A stretch of 64,000 nt of DNA, from positions 1 to 64,000 of the forward strand of contig JACNJS010000021.1 of the NCBI GenBank assembly GCA_014382445.1, given 5' to 3'. Below, piece by piece: positions 25,382 through 33,740 of the stretch. The notes under the pieces are model-generated. The model did not search any database. It worked only from the letters and a program-made list of their open reading frames with translations, and was not told the origin of the DNA. Each line of letters begins with the position of its first letter. The stretch's first letter is position 1. Origin of the DNA: Bacteroidota bacterium (GTDB lineage: Bacteria; Bacteroidota; Bacteroidia; Bacteroidales; F082). A program made the position numbers and the translations under genes.

Positions 25382-26212
25382 ATGAAAACAATTCTTGTTG
25401 CCATCGACTTTTCAAAAAATGCAGAACATGCTCTTGAGTATGCGATTATGTATGCAGAAAAGTTATCGGCTTCAATTTATTTGATATGGGTTGATGACAA
25501 TGTGACTGATGAAACCGTACTAGGAACTATTAGTGGAGAGCTCAGGATAGAAAAGAGAGCATATCTGAAACATCTAAATACAGAATATAAAGATAGAATT
25601 TTGGGGGGGAAGTTTGAAGTAATACTTCGGAAGGGAAGAGTGTATCAGGAAATAGCAAAAGCCGCCAGTAAAATTAATGCAGATATGATATTTGCCGGAA
25701 CACATGGCGTTTCGGGTTATGAGCAACATTGGATTGGCAGTAATGCTTACAGGGTCGTTACACAAGCACCATGTCCTGTTTTTACTATTCGGAGTAGTTA
25801 TCAGTTTGGTAGCTCAATCAGTAAAATCCTTCTTCCATTAGACAGCTCTTTAGAAACAAAACAAAAACTACCTTTTGTTGCTGATCTCGCTCTTGAATTT
25901 AGCGCCACAGTATATTTACTTAAAGTGTATAATACAACTATAAATGTTATCAAAAAGAGGATAGATAAATTTGGAGACGAGGCAGTTAGTTGCCTAACTG
26001 AGAGGGGAGTAGATTTTATTATAGAGAAAATTGAGGCTAACAATGTGGCTGTTTCAATTATTGAATACAGTAACAAAAATGATATTGACCTTATCGCTAT
26101 TATGACTGATCAGGGAGTAACAACTGCAAATAAATTTTTAGGGCCATATTCGCAGCAGCTAATTAATAATTCAACTATTCCCGTGGTAAGTGTAAGGGCA
26201 AAAGTGCATTAG
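25382..26212 (+). CDS. Tandem universal stress protein (two UspA domains)
   Basis: The 276-residue product consists of two Usp folds. The first starts ILVAIDFSKNAEHALEYA and ends with the nucleotide-type loop GTHGVSGYEQHWIGSNA, followed by PVFTIR. The second is more divergent (about 148-275), with SKILLPLDSSLETKQK. The family binds ATP or acts in stress signalling. The C-terminal domain's glycine loop is degraded, suggesting that only the first domain binds nucleotide. It leads an operon with a SPOR-type protein and a second tandem Usp. Confidence 0.9.
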   Translation: MKTILVAIDFSKNAEHALEYAIMYAEKLSASIYLIWVDDNVTDETVLGTISGELRIEKRAYLKHLNTEYKDRILGGKFEVILRKGRVYQEIAKAASKINADMIFAGTHGVSGYEQHWIGSNAYRVVTQAPCPVFTIRSSYQFGSSISKILLPLDSSLETKQKLPFVADLALEFSATVYLLKVYNTTINVIKKRIDKFGDEAVSCLTERGVDFIIEKIEANNVAVSIIEYSNKNDIDLIAIMTDQGVTTANKFLGPYSQQLINNSTIPVVSVRAKVH

Positions 26213-26232
26213 TTATTTGTAATAAAAAAATT

Positions 26233-26673
26233 ATGAAAAGAATAGCAGGGTTAATATTTTTAATTGCTTTTATCGTTGGCAGTCTGTTTTCACAGAATAC
26301 TGACGAAAGCAGAGTTATTGTTATTGGGGATACCAGGATCGACAATCTGGTTCAATTGCATATTGAACATAATAAAAAATATCCTGAATTCCAGGGTTAT
26401 AGAATTCAAATACATATGGCATCAGGGAATGATGCACTTGTTATAACTGAGGAAGTAAAATCGGGTTTTTCGAAAAAGTACCCTGATATACCCGCTTATC
26501 TAACTTTTGGAGAACCGAATTATCGGGTACGTGTAGGCGATTTTAGAACCCGTTTAGAAGCTGAGAAGTTTCTAGAAAAAATAAGCAGAAAATACCCCGG
26601 AGCATGGGTAACTCAAGATTATATCAATCCGCCAGATTTACAGAAATTTAAAAACACCAATAGCTATGAATAA
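26233..26673 (+). CDS. Secreted SPOR-domain protein
   Basis: The 146-residue product has a signal peptide (about 1-21, ending GSLFSQ). A single SPOR-like domain follows with YRIQIHMASG, YLTFGEPNYRVRVGDFRTRLEAEKFL and YPGAWVTQDYI. SPOR domains bind glycan strands stripped of stem peptides, at division sites and other remodelling points in the periplasm. It lies 20 bases after one tandem Usp gene and overlaps the next by 8 bases, so all three are co-expressed. The link between cytoplasmic Usp proteins and a periplasmic glycan sensor is unusual. Confidence 0.85.
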   Translation: MKRIAGLIFLIAFIVGSLFSQNTDESRVIVIGDTRIDNLVQLHIEHNKKYPEFQGYRIQIHMASGNDALVITEEVKSGFSKKYPDIPAYLTFGEPNYRVRVGDFRTRLEAEKFLEKISRKYPGAWVTQDYINPPDLQKFKNTNSYE

Positions 26674-27499
26674 AGTCATTCTTGTGGGCATCGATTTCTC
26701 CGATTGTTCGATCAACGCCCTTGAACATGCAATAACAATCGCAAGGAAAGCAAACGCCAGTATCGCAATGGTATGGATTAATCATCTGGATTATTCCAAA
26801 GAGATCTTCTCTGTTGAACCTCAAAATATAGAGAAGGAAGTAACAAAACGATTTGAAGCTCTTGTTAAGAAATTCAAGTATCATTTGCACGGGGAGGAGT
26901 TAAAGTACTATATCAGAAAGGGGAAAGTATATAAAGAAATATGTAAAGTGGCAAATGAAATTGAAGCTTTTTTAGTTGTAATTGGAACTCACGGGTCATC
27001 AGGCTTTGAAGAATTTTGGATCGGCAGCAATGCTAACCGTATTATTACTGCCAGCACACGTCCAATAATTACTATTCGTAATGGCGTTGATGCAGGTACC
27101 GATTTGAAAAAAATTGTTATGCCATTAGATAGTACAATAATCACAAGGCAAAAATTACCGGTAACAGCATTATTGGCAAAGTACTTCAAATCTGAAGTAC
27201 ACATTCTGGGCATGTTTACTACAAGTTCCGACGATATCAGGTTCCGGATTCGTAATTATGTGGTTCAAGCGGAGGAATATTTTGCTGAAAATGATATCAC
27301 TTATAAATCAAAATTTATTGAAGCTGATAATATTACTGATGGAACCCTTAAGTATGCAAAAAAAATAAAGGCCAATCTTATATCAATAATGACTGAACAG
27401 GAAACTACGACTGCCAATCTTCTTCTTGGCCCGTACGCATCGCAAATGGTTAATCATTCACCAATCCCGGTCCTTAGCATTCATGCTAGTAAATACTAA
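26666..27499 (+). CDS. Tandem universal stress protein (second copy)
   Basis: The 277-residue product is a paralogue of the Usp encoded two genes upstream. It shares the start VILVGIDFSDCSINALEHA, the nucleotide loop GTHGSSGFEEFWIGSNA, and the same degraded second domain with KKIVMPLDSTIITRQK. Its ATG overlaps the SPOR gene by 8 bases. Duplication of the Usp gene on both sides of the SPOR gene suggests the two proteins form a heteromer, which is inference. It ends 30 bases or so before a weak terminator hairpin. Confidence 0.9.
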   Translation: MNKVILVGIDFSDCSINALEHAITIARKANASIAMVWINHLDYSKEIFSVEPQNIEKEVTKRFEALVKKFKYHLHGEELKYYIRKGKVYKEICKVANEIEAFLVVIGTHGSSGFEEFWIGSNANRIITASTRPIITIRNGVDAGTDLKKIVMPLDSTIITRQKLPVTALLAKYFKSEVHILGMFTTSSDDIRFRIRNYVVQAEEYFAENDITYKSKFIEADNITDGTLKYAKKIKANLISIMTEQETTTANLLLGPYASQMVNHSPIPVLSIHASKY

Positions 27500-27506
27500 A
27501 TAAACC

Positions 27507-27534
27507 ACTATGGACTGAAAGTACCATAGTTTTG
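27507..27534 (+). terminator. Possible terminator of the usp-SPOR-usp operon
   Basis: ACTATGG (27507-27513) pairs with CCATAGT (27524-27530) across a ten-base loop and is followed by only a short T run. It is eight bases after the second Usp stop codon. The weak T tract keeps confidence low. Confidence 0.45.
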
Positions 27535-27590
27535 TACTTTGAATTAAATTCGTGATTCATATCTTTCAATAATTTGACCAATAAATTATA

Positions 27591-29141
27591 CTACCTTTTT
27601 ATTATATCACCATTCTTATTAAAGAAATGGTATTCCATTAACTGATAATCGTTTATTGGACGAATTTTAATCCACTTTTTGTATTTTAAGAACCAACGCA
27701 TTTGGGTTGACATAAAGCTTTTTGTAAGGAAGGCATCAATATATGGATGAACACATAGGGTTAACATCTTCTCATTCTGATCGTGGATTAAATAATTGAG
27801 ATTATTTTCAATATCATCAAGGAGGATCATGCTCGACTTAATTTCTCCTGTTCCATTACAGGTTGGGCATTTTTCAAGGACAGGCACAATCATTTCGGGT
27901 CTTACTCTTTGCCTTGTTATTTGAACCAGACCAAATTTACTTGGAGGAAGTATTGTATGTTTGGCCCTATCTTTCGACATTTCTTCAATTAATTTTTGAA
28001 ATAATATCTTTCGGTTTTTGGCATCGTGCAAATCAATAAAGTCGATAACAATAATGCCTCCCATATCTCTTAACCTTAGCTGACGCGCAACTTCGGTAGC
28101 AGCTTCCATGTTAACAAGAAGTGCATTTTCTTCCTGAGAGTTCTCTTTATTTACCCGATGGCCACTATTTATATCAATTACATGTAAGGCCTCTGTGTGC
28201 TCTATAACCAAATAAACCCCACTTCTTATGGTAACAGTTTTGCCAAAGGAGCTCCTAAGTTGTTTTCCAATATTATAATAATCAAAAATGGGGACTCGTC
28301 CCTTATACCGTTTTACGATATCAATTTTGTCGGGAGCAATGGTGCTTATGTACGCTTTTGTTTCTTCATACAAAGTAGGATCGTTAACGTGAATCGAATT
28401 AAATGACTCATTTAACAGATCCCTTAGTATTTGTGATGTGCGATCAAGCTCGCTTAGTACTTTATGAGGTGCTTTAAGTTGCGATAATTTTTTAATGATA
28501 CTCTCCCATTTTCCGGTAAGATCACGAAGATCAGCATCAAGCTCGGCAACTTTTTTGTTTTCGGCAACAGTGCGAATAATTACTCCATAATTTTCAGGCA
28601 GTATGCTGGTTATTAGCCTCTTTAAGCGGTTACGTTCGGCACTGCTTTTTATTTTTTGTGAAATGGAAATTTTATTGGAGAATGGTAAAAGTACCAGAAA
28701 CCGACCGGGGAAAGATATTTCTGTTGAAATCCTTGGCCCTTTTGTGGAGATAGGTTCCTTCGCAATTTGAACTAAAATCTGCTGTCCGGAAATTAATACC
28801 TGCGTTATTTTGCCAGTTTTTTCAATATCCTTTTCGCGCCTAAGCGTTTCGTGAGATGTGAGATTAGCTTTCCCTAATACACCAAGTTTTACATACTTAT
28901 TGAAAGTACGTATTTGCGGACCAAGATCGAGATAATGCAAAAAAGCATCCTTTTCATAGCCAACGTCAACAAAAGCAGCATTAAGGCCGGGCATTATTTT
29001 TTTTACCTTACCTAAAAAAACATCACCAACAGTAAATTTATTGTTGATTTGTTCCCTATGTAATTCAACTAGATTTTTGTCCTCAAGTAATGCAATGTTA
29101 ACCTCCGATAAATTCGAATCAATAATTAATTCTCTGTTCAC
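27591..29141 (-). CDS. rng: Ribonuclease E/G family endoribonuclease
   Basis: The 516-residue product matches RNase G. It has an S1-like N-terminal domain (GDVFLGKVKKIMPGLNAAFVD, FLHYLDL), the RNase H-like core, and the catalytic aspartates in VIDINSG (about 318-324) and IVIDFIDL. The zinc-link cysteines lie in CPTCNGTG (about 423-430). It cuts single-stranded AU-rich RNA and matures rRNA ends. The only initiation codon in place is GTG at 29141; an ATG one base off would read straight into a stop. It lies downstream of HU and the COX24-like gene, separated from them by a terminator. Confidence 0.93.
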   Translation of the reverse strand: MNRELIIDSNLSEVNIALLEDKNLVELHREQINNKFTVGDVFLGKVKKIMPGLNAAFVDVGYEKDAFLHYLDLGPQIRTFNKYVKLGVLGKANLTSHETLRREKDIEKTGKITQVLISGQQILVQIAKEPISTKGPRISTEISFPGRFLVLLPFSNKISISQKIKSSAERNRLKRLITSILPENYGVIIRTVAENKKVAELDADLRDLTGKWESIIKKLSQLKAPHKVLSELDRTSQILRDLLNESFNSIHVNDPTLYEETKAYISTIAPDKIDIVKRYKGRVPIFDYYNIGKQLRSSFGKTVTIRSGVYLVIEHTEALHVIDINSGHRVNKENSQEENALLVNMEAATEVARQLRLRDMGGIIVIDFIDLHDAKNRKILFQKLIEEMSKDRAKHTILPPSKFGLVQITRQRVRPEMIVPVLEKCPTCNGTGEIKSSMILLDDIENNLNYLIHDQNEKMLTLCVHPYIDAFLTKSFMSTQMRWFLKYKKWIKIRPINDYQLMEYHFFNKNGDIIKR

Positions 29142-29250
29142 ATTGTTTAATTTTTTAATTAATTAAATAACAACCTAAACGCAGGTAGCAATTTAAATAA
29201 ATGAAGTTGATATTCGGCAGGACAAACAGTGTGGGTGTTGGGAGGAATCG

Positions 29251-29295
29251 AAAAAATAATAATAACACAAGACTATTTAAAAGCCTTGTGTTATT
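29251..29295 (-). terminator. Terminator of the HU / COX24-like operon
   Basis: On the minus strand an 11-bp stem (AATAACACAAG with CTTGTGTTATT, at 29285-29295 and 29261-29271) encloses a 13-base loop and runs into a T-rich tract (complement of 29251-29260). It lies 16 bases after the COX24-like stop codon. Confidence 0.85.
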
Positions 29296-29310
29296 TTACG
29301 AAAGAAAAAA

Positions 29311-29400
29311 TTATTTCTTCTTATGCCTGTTCTTCCTTAAACGTTTTTTACGTTTATGGGTAGCCATCTTGTGCCTTTTCCTCTTTTTTCCGTTTGGCAT
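29311..29400 (-). CDS. 29-residue AURKAIP1/COX24 (mS38-like) basic protein
   Basis: The reading from an ATG at 29398-29400 to a TAA at 29311-29313 gives 29 residues, starting MPNGKKRKRHKMATHKRKKR and ending RKNRHKKK. This is the tiny, almost entirely basic COX24 C-terminal domain family seen across Bacteroidetes. It is related to mitochondrial ribosomal protein mS38, so a ribosome-bound role is likely. It is easily missed because of its size. It lies 30 bases downstream of the HU gene and is followed by a strong terminator, which supports co-transcription with HU. Confidence 0.88.
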   Translation of the reverse strand: MPNGKKRKRHKMATHKRKKRLRKNRHKKK

Positions 29401-29430
29401 AATTAATTAGTGTTAATAGTTAATAACAAG

Positions 29431-29709
29431 CTATTTAGCTTTTACTTCGTTTACGAAAGTTTTCGCTGGTTTAAAAGCAGGAATATTATGTGCAGGGATA
29501 ATAATGGTAGTGTTCTTAGAAATATTCCGACCTGTTTTTTCAGCTCTTTTCTTAATAATAAAACTACCAAATCCTCTCAAATAAACATTCTCACCATTAA
29601 CCATTGTGTCTTTTACGGCTTCCATGAAAGACTCTACTACAGCCTGTACAGCCACCTTTTCAACGCCAGTTTTATTGGCGATTTCAGTTACAATTTCTGC
29701 TTTTGTCAT
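29431..29709 (-). CDS. HU-family DNA-binding protein
   Basis: The 92-residue product matches HU/IHF in length and sequence: MTKAEIVTEIANKTG, the turn GFGSFIIKKRAEKTGRN, and the DNA-inserting arm region with PAHNIPAFKPAKTF. It has the A-x-N-I-P arm tip where HU normally has the proline that kinks DNA. It bends and compacts DNA as a dimer. It is the first gene of a two-gene unit with the COX24-like gene and has its own promoter. Confidence 0.95.
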   Translation of the reverse strand: MTKAEIVTEIANKTGVEKVAVQAVVESFMEAVKDTMVNGENVYLRGFGSFIIKKRAEKTGRNISKNTTIIIPAHNIPAFKPAKTFVNEVKAK

Positions 29710-29757
29710 CTCAAAGTTATTTTAAATAATTAAAAATTAGTTTCTTAGTTTGGTGGG

Positions 29758-29765
29758 CAAAAGTA
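29758..29765 (-). promoter_or_regulatory. -7 box of the HU promoter
   Basis: On the minus strand TACTTTTG matches TAnnTTTG and lies 49 bases before the HU ATG. No convincing TTTG is visible 20 bases upstream of it. Confidence 0.45.
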
Positions 29766-29965
29766 AAACATTTTTTTTAAAGTAATGTTATTTAATTGAG
29801 TATTTTTTATTTATAATTAGTTCTTTATTAGTAATTTCGGGTATGGAGGGTTGCTTTTTTGCTTTAAATATTCATTTTTGTTTAGGAATAGTTTGGTAAT
29901 ACGAGCATTTTTGCTGGAAAAATACCTAATTTTGATTACTGAAAATAATATAAATATTTTACAAA

Positions 29966-30427
29966 ATGGCTGGATTAAACAAAGTAATATTGATAGGACA
30001 TATCGGGAAAGACCCTGATACTTTTACTTTTGATGATGGAACAAAAAAAATTAGCTTTTCGCTTGCAACTACCGAAAGTTATATGGACAGAACTACAAAT
30101 GAATGGAGAGATCAGACCGAATGGCATAATATCGTGGGTTACCGATATTTGGCAGAAAAAAATGTAGCAAAGGGTGATCTGATTTATGTGGAGGGAAAAA
30201 TCAAAAACAGAAAATACAATGATCGGGATGGTAATGAAAGGTATATTACCGAAATATTGGCTGAGAAAATAAATATGTTGGCCCATCCCAAAGGTGTAGA
30301 TAGAAACAGTGAGTCAGACCCAGGAAATTATGGTAATCAAGGAAACCCATCTGCCGCAAATGATGAACAGGTTAAATCCGAGACTTCTGAAAATTCCACC
30401 ACTCCTGAAGATGACCTCCCGTTCTAA
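29966..30427 (+). CDS. ssb: Single-stranded DNA-binding protein
   Basis: The 153-residue product has an OB fold (about 1-110) with LNKVILIGHIGKDPD, TEWHNIVGYRYLAE and GDLIYVEGKIKNRKY. A disordered Ser/Asn/Glu-rich tail ends in the acidic tip DDLPF, which recruits SSB partner proteins. It coats ssDNA in replication and repair. A -7 box TAATTTTG sits at 29927-29934. It starts a unit with gldE and gldD, the conserved Bacteroidetes order, although mutY, often found just upstream, is absent. Confidence 0.97.
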   Translation: MAGLNKVILIGHIGKDPDTFTFDDGTKKISFSLATTESYMDRTTNEWRDQTEWHNIVGYRYLAEKNVAKGDLIYVEGKIKNRKYNDRDGNERYITEILAEKINMLAHPKGVDRNSESDPGNYGNQGNPSAANDEQVKSETSENSTTPEDDLPF

Positions 30428-30507
30428 ACAACAGGAGGTTGGTACGCAAGTATTGTTTTTCTTAGTAATTTTGCCGATAATATTTTTTAATTTAAAAAAT
30501 CATTTTG

Positions 30508-31848
30508 GTGGATGTTGAAACAGATTCTTTTCTAACCCTGCTGATTATAATCTCAGAGAATTTCTTTTTAGGGTTCACTACTGATATTGTTATTGCACTA
30601 TTGGTGATTATTATTCTTTTGCTTTTCTCGGGTTTGATTTCAGGATCAGAAACAGCTTTTTTTTCACTTTCGCCTTCCAACATAGATGCGTTAAAGGTTA
30701 GGAACGGAAAAAAGGACAAAGCAATATTGCAGCTTCTTACTAAACCTAAACAGCTGCTGGCAACAATACTTATTTCTAATAATTTTATTAATGTTAGTAT
30801 TGTTATTCTATCAACTTATATAACTGTAAACTTGTTTGATTTGCAGTCGAACAAAATTTTGATATTTTTTATTCAGGTTGTGGTTGTTACATCTGTATTG
30901 CTTATCTTCGGAGAAATTATCCCTAAAATACTGTCCAATAAAGAACCTGTGTCCGTTGCAACCCTTATGGTTTTACGGATGACGTTTTTAATTTGGTTTT
31001 TTAAACCATTAAGCAGTATCCTTGTTTCTTCAACTTCTTTTATTGATAAGAGAATGGGGAAAAAGGGTCATAATATTAGTATGAGCGATCTTTCGGATGC
31101 TATTGAAATTACATCCGACACCAGCGTAACCGACGATGAAAAATTCATACTTAAAGGAATTGCAACTTTTGGCGAAAAAGAAGCAAGTGAGATAATGGTT
31201 TCACGAGTAAATGTTACAGCAATTGATTGCAAATTAAGCTTTAATGAAGTAATTGACGTAGTGCTTAAATCGGGTTTTTCGCGAATACCGGTATATGATG
31301 AAACTCTTGACAAAATATCGGGCATATTATATATTAAGGATTTATTATCGTGTTCAGGAGATAATGAGGACACTGGTTGGCAAAAGCTTATCAGGAAACC
31401 AGTTTTTTTTGTGCCTGAAAACAAGAAAATTAACGATTTGCTGCAAGAGTTTAGAGATAAAAAGATACACGTAGCAATTGTTGTTGACGAGTATGGAGGA
31501 ACTTCAGGTATTATTACTCTCGAAGATATTATTGAGGAGATTGTTGGTGAAATAAGCGATGAGTTTGATATGGAACCACATCAGTTTAAATACGAGAAGA
31601 TTTCTGATAATACATATATATTTGAAGCAAAAACACCGATTGTAGATTTTTGCAAAATACTTAATCTGAATGATGAAATATTTGATGATGTAAGGGGTGA
31701 GTCGGACTCCTTGGGAGGTCTGATTTTAGAATTTGAAAGTAAGATTCCGGAATCCGGTTCAGTTGTCAGCTTTAAGCAATTCAGGTTTGAAATTACTGAT
31801 GCCGATCAACGAAAAATTAATGAAGTAAAGGTAATAATTAATGATTAA
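30508..31848 (+). CDS. gldE: Gliding motility-associated protein GldE (CNNM/CorC type)
   Basis: The 446-residue product has an N-terminal CNNM/DUF21 membrane domain (LLFSGLISGSETAFFSLSPSN, FGEIIPKILSNKEP). Paired CBS domains follow (MVSRVNVTAIDC; HVAIVVDEYGGTSGIITLEDI), then a CorC/HlyC C-terminal domain. Relatives transport or sense Mg2+ and Co2+. GldE in Bacteroidetes supports GldD and type IX secretion/gliding. The start is taken as GTG at 30508; only a TTG precedes it and no ATG is in frame. It overlaps gldD by 8 bases, so the pair is coupled. Confidence 0.93.
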   Translation: MDVETDSFLTLLIIISENFFLGFTTDIVIALLVIIILLLFSGLISGSETAFFSLSPSNIDALKVRNGKKDKAILQLLTKPKQLLATILISNNFINVSIVILSTYITVNLFDLQSNKILIFFIQVVVVTSVLLIFGEIIPKILSNKEPVSVATLMVLRMTFLIWFFKPLSSILVSSTSFIDKRMGKKGHNISMSDLSDAIEITSDTSVTDDEKFILKGIATFGEKEASEIMVSRVNVTAIDCKLSFNEVIDVVLKSGFSRIPVYDETLDKISGILYIKDLLSCSGDNEDTGWQKLIRKPVFFVPENKKINDLLQEFRDKKIHVAIVVDEYGGTSGIITLEDIIEEIVGEISDEFDMEPHQFKYEKISDNTYIFEAKTPIVDFCKILNLNDEIFDDVRGESDSLGGLILEFESKIPESGSVVSFKQFRFEITDADQRKINEVKVIIND

Positions 31849-32443
31849 AAGGCTGCCAAGTAAATTGATTTACAGCCTGTTAGTAGTGGCAATTGTTTTT
31901 ATGGCTTCGTGCAGCCAAAATTACACACCATTACCAAGGGGTTATTTCAGGATAGAACTTCCTGAGCGTAATTATATAATGTCGGACACTACTTTTCCTT
32001 ACTATTTTGAATATCCAGAATATGCCAAATTACAAGGCTCACCACATAACCCCAATCAAAAATATTGGATTAACATTGAATATCCACAGTTTAAAGCAAC
32101 TGTTCATTTAAGTTACAAAAGTATTGATGACAATCTTATTACCTACCTCGAAGATGCTTATACACTAGTCTCGAAACATATTCCCAAGGCAGAGGAAATA
32201 AACGACAGCCTTATAGTGGATAATGATAGAAACATATATGGATTAACCTACAAAATAGAAGGCAACGGTGCAGCATCACCCTATCAGTTTTTTGTAACCG
32301 ACAGTGCCTCACACTTTTTAAGAGGAGCTCTTTATTTTAATATAATACCAAATAACGATTCACTTGAGCCGGTTATTGATTTTATAACAAGCGATATCGA
32401 ACATCTTATCAACACTCTGAAGTGGAATGATGATGCGAATTGA
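31841..32443 (+). CDS. gldD: Gliding motility lipoprotein GldD
   Basis: The 200-residue product has a lipoprotein signal (MASCSQNYTPLPRGYFRI, Cys about 24) and the GldD family sequence PRGYFRIELPER, FPYYFEYPEYA, YWINIEYPQFKATVHLSYK. GldD is a membrane-anchored component required for type IX secretion and gliding in flavobacteria. It also occurs in non-gliding Bacteroidales. It directly follows and overlaps gldE. Two other products of this window (the S41 peptidase and the repeat protein) carry type IX sorting domains, consistent with a working secretion system. Confidence 0.92.
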   Translation: MIKRLPSKLIYSLLVVAIVFMASCSQNYTPLPRGYFRIELPERNYIMSDTTFPYYFEYPEYAKLQGSPHNPNQKYWINIEYPQFKATVHLSYKSIDDNLITYLEDAYTLVSKHIPKAEEINDSLIVDNDRNIYGLTYKIEGNGAASPYQFFVTDSASHFLRGALYFNIIPNNDSLEPVIDFITSDIEHLINTLKWNDDAN

Positions 32444-32462
32444 TTTTAGTCGCCTAAAATTA

Positions 32463-33731
32463 TCACTCCGAATAAAAATTAATCATATTCTGAATTGCTT
32501 TTGAGCAAACAGGACAAAAACTATCTCCTCCAAAGCTTTTCATCATACAATCGTGCATTGGTCTGTAAACACCTTTGGCCACAAATCCGCCACCTTCAAA
32601 AACACCAACTTTGTTCTTATACTTTTCAGTATCAGGAGTGGGAATTGGAATTCGTTTTTTAACCATATCCTTCCATTTACTATCAAAATCAATGAGAGTG
32701 GTAATATTTGATTCCCATGGTTCGGCATTAAGATTGTAAAAATCATTGTATGAGGTTGAGGAATTGTAATATTCATCAGCAAGGCCCACAAACCCATGCC
32801 CTAGTTCGTGAATAAAAATCTCGGATGATTTTTCGTTGCTGTTAACGCTAACGTTGTAATAATTGTAAATGGCACCACCCCCGTATTTTTTGTTGTTGAC
32901 CAAAATATAAATTTGATCGTATGGAGCATTTGCTGCAAGGTCGCGCACACTTTTGTTGTCAATGGTCATGCAATACCTTTCGCTGTCGAAAGTGTAAAAA
33001 CTGGTGTTGAGAATTGTTTTTTTCCAAACATCGTCGGCAGGAATATCATTTCCTGAATCATCACTAGGGGCCAATATACCTCTGATATTAAATTTGTCTT
33101 TATTTTTATCATAAGGCGCATATTCAAAAAGGCCTTCGGCAAATACTCGGCAATCATCAATAAAAAGCCCCATCTCTTCTTTTGAATATCCATCAGGTAG
33201 AATTAAGATATCAACATTTTTATCCGTAGCCCCTGATATATGAACATCAAACGAAGGATATACTAATCGTTGGTCACATTTGATGAAATAGTTTTCTGGA
33301 TTTACTTTATATCTGAATTTTTCCTCAAATATCCCATCCCTGTTTCGGGAGTATAATACTACATCAACATTTTGTTTCGGATATGGGAAAACAACGGCTT
33401 CTGAAAAAGACCGTTTGGTTTCGCTTGCCTCATTTGTTGTTTGCCATTCGCCAAAAAGTGTAGAATATCCCCTTGAGTAAAGTAACGAATCATTGGAAGT
33501 ATTAACTACTTTAACATAATATTTGCCGTACTCAAAAGTATCAACAAGATTTACTTTAGAGCCTCCCCAATACGGTTCCTCAATAAGCTCATCGAAATAA
33601 TAATCTTCCTCACCGGTATTACCACTATGGTAATAATCCATACGCAGGGTTTTGTCATGAAAAAACTTGTCGAATTGGGCAAAACCAACCAAATTAACAG
33701 CAATTAGTGTAATTAAAATAAGATGTTTCAT
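32463..33731 (-). CDS. M64-family (IgA peptidase-like) metallopeptidase
   Basis: The 422-residue product has a signal peptide (about 1-18) and an N-terminal beta-sandwich (about 20-165). The M64 catalytic domain follows with VDILILPDGYSKEEM and the zinc motif HELGHGFVGLADEYY (about 306-320); HELGH provides two ligands and the aspartate beyond it the third. A cysteine-rich tail near the C-terminus (MHDCMMKSFGGDSFCPVC) is typical. M64 founder members cleave IgA, but in free-living bacteria the substrate is unknown. Its ATG is 10 bases from the efflux outer-membrane gene stop, so it appears to be the last gene of the RND operon. The gene converges with gldD. Confidence 0.9.
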   Translation of the reverse strand: MKHLILITLIAVNLVGFAQFDKFFHDKTLRMDYYHSGNTGEEDYYFDELIEEPYWGGSKVNLVDTFEYGKYYVKVVNTSNDSLLYSRGYSTLFGEWQTTNEASETKRSFSEAVVFPYPKQNVDVVLYSRNRDGIFEEKFRYKVNPENYFIKCDQRLVYPSFDVHISGATDKNVDILILPDGYSKEEMGLFIDDCRVFAEGLFEYAPYDKNKDKFNIRGILAPSDDSGNDIPADDVWKKTILNTSFYTFDSERYCMTIDNKSVRDLAANAPYDQIYILVNNKKYGGGAIYNYYNVSVNSNEKSSEIFIHELGHGFVGLADEYYNSSTSYNDFYNLNAEPWESNITTLIDFDSKWKDMVKKRIPIPTPDTEKYKNKVGVFEGGGFVAKGVYRPMHDCMMKSFGGDSFCPVCSKAIQNMINFYSE

Positions 33732-33740
33732 TTTATCTAT

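Noticed and set aside
29201-29410. 69-codon plus-strand frame
   Set aside because: It runs antisense over a terminator and the COX24-like gene, which explains the open frame.
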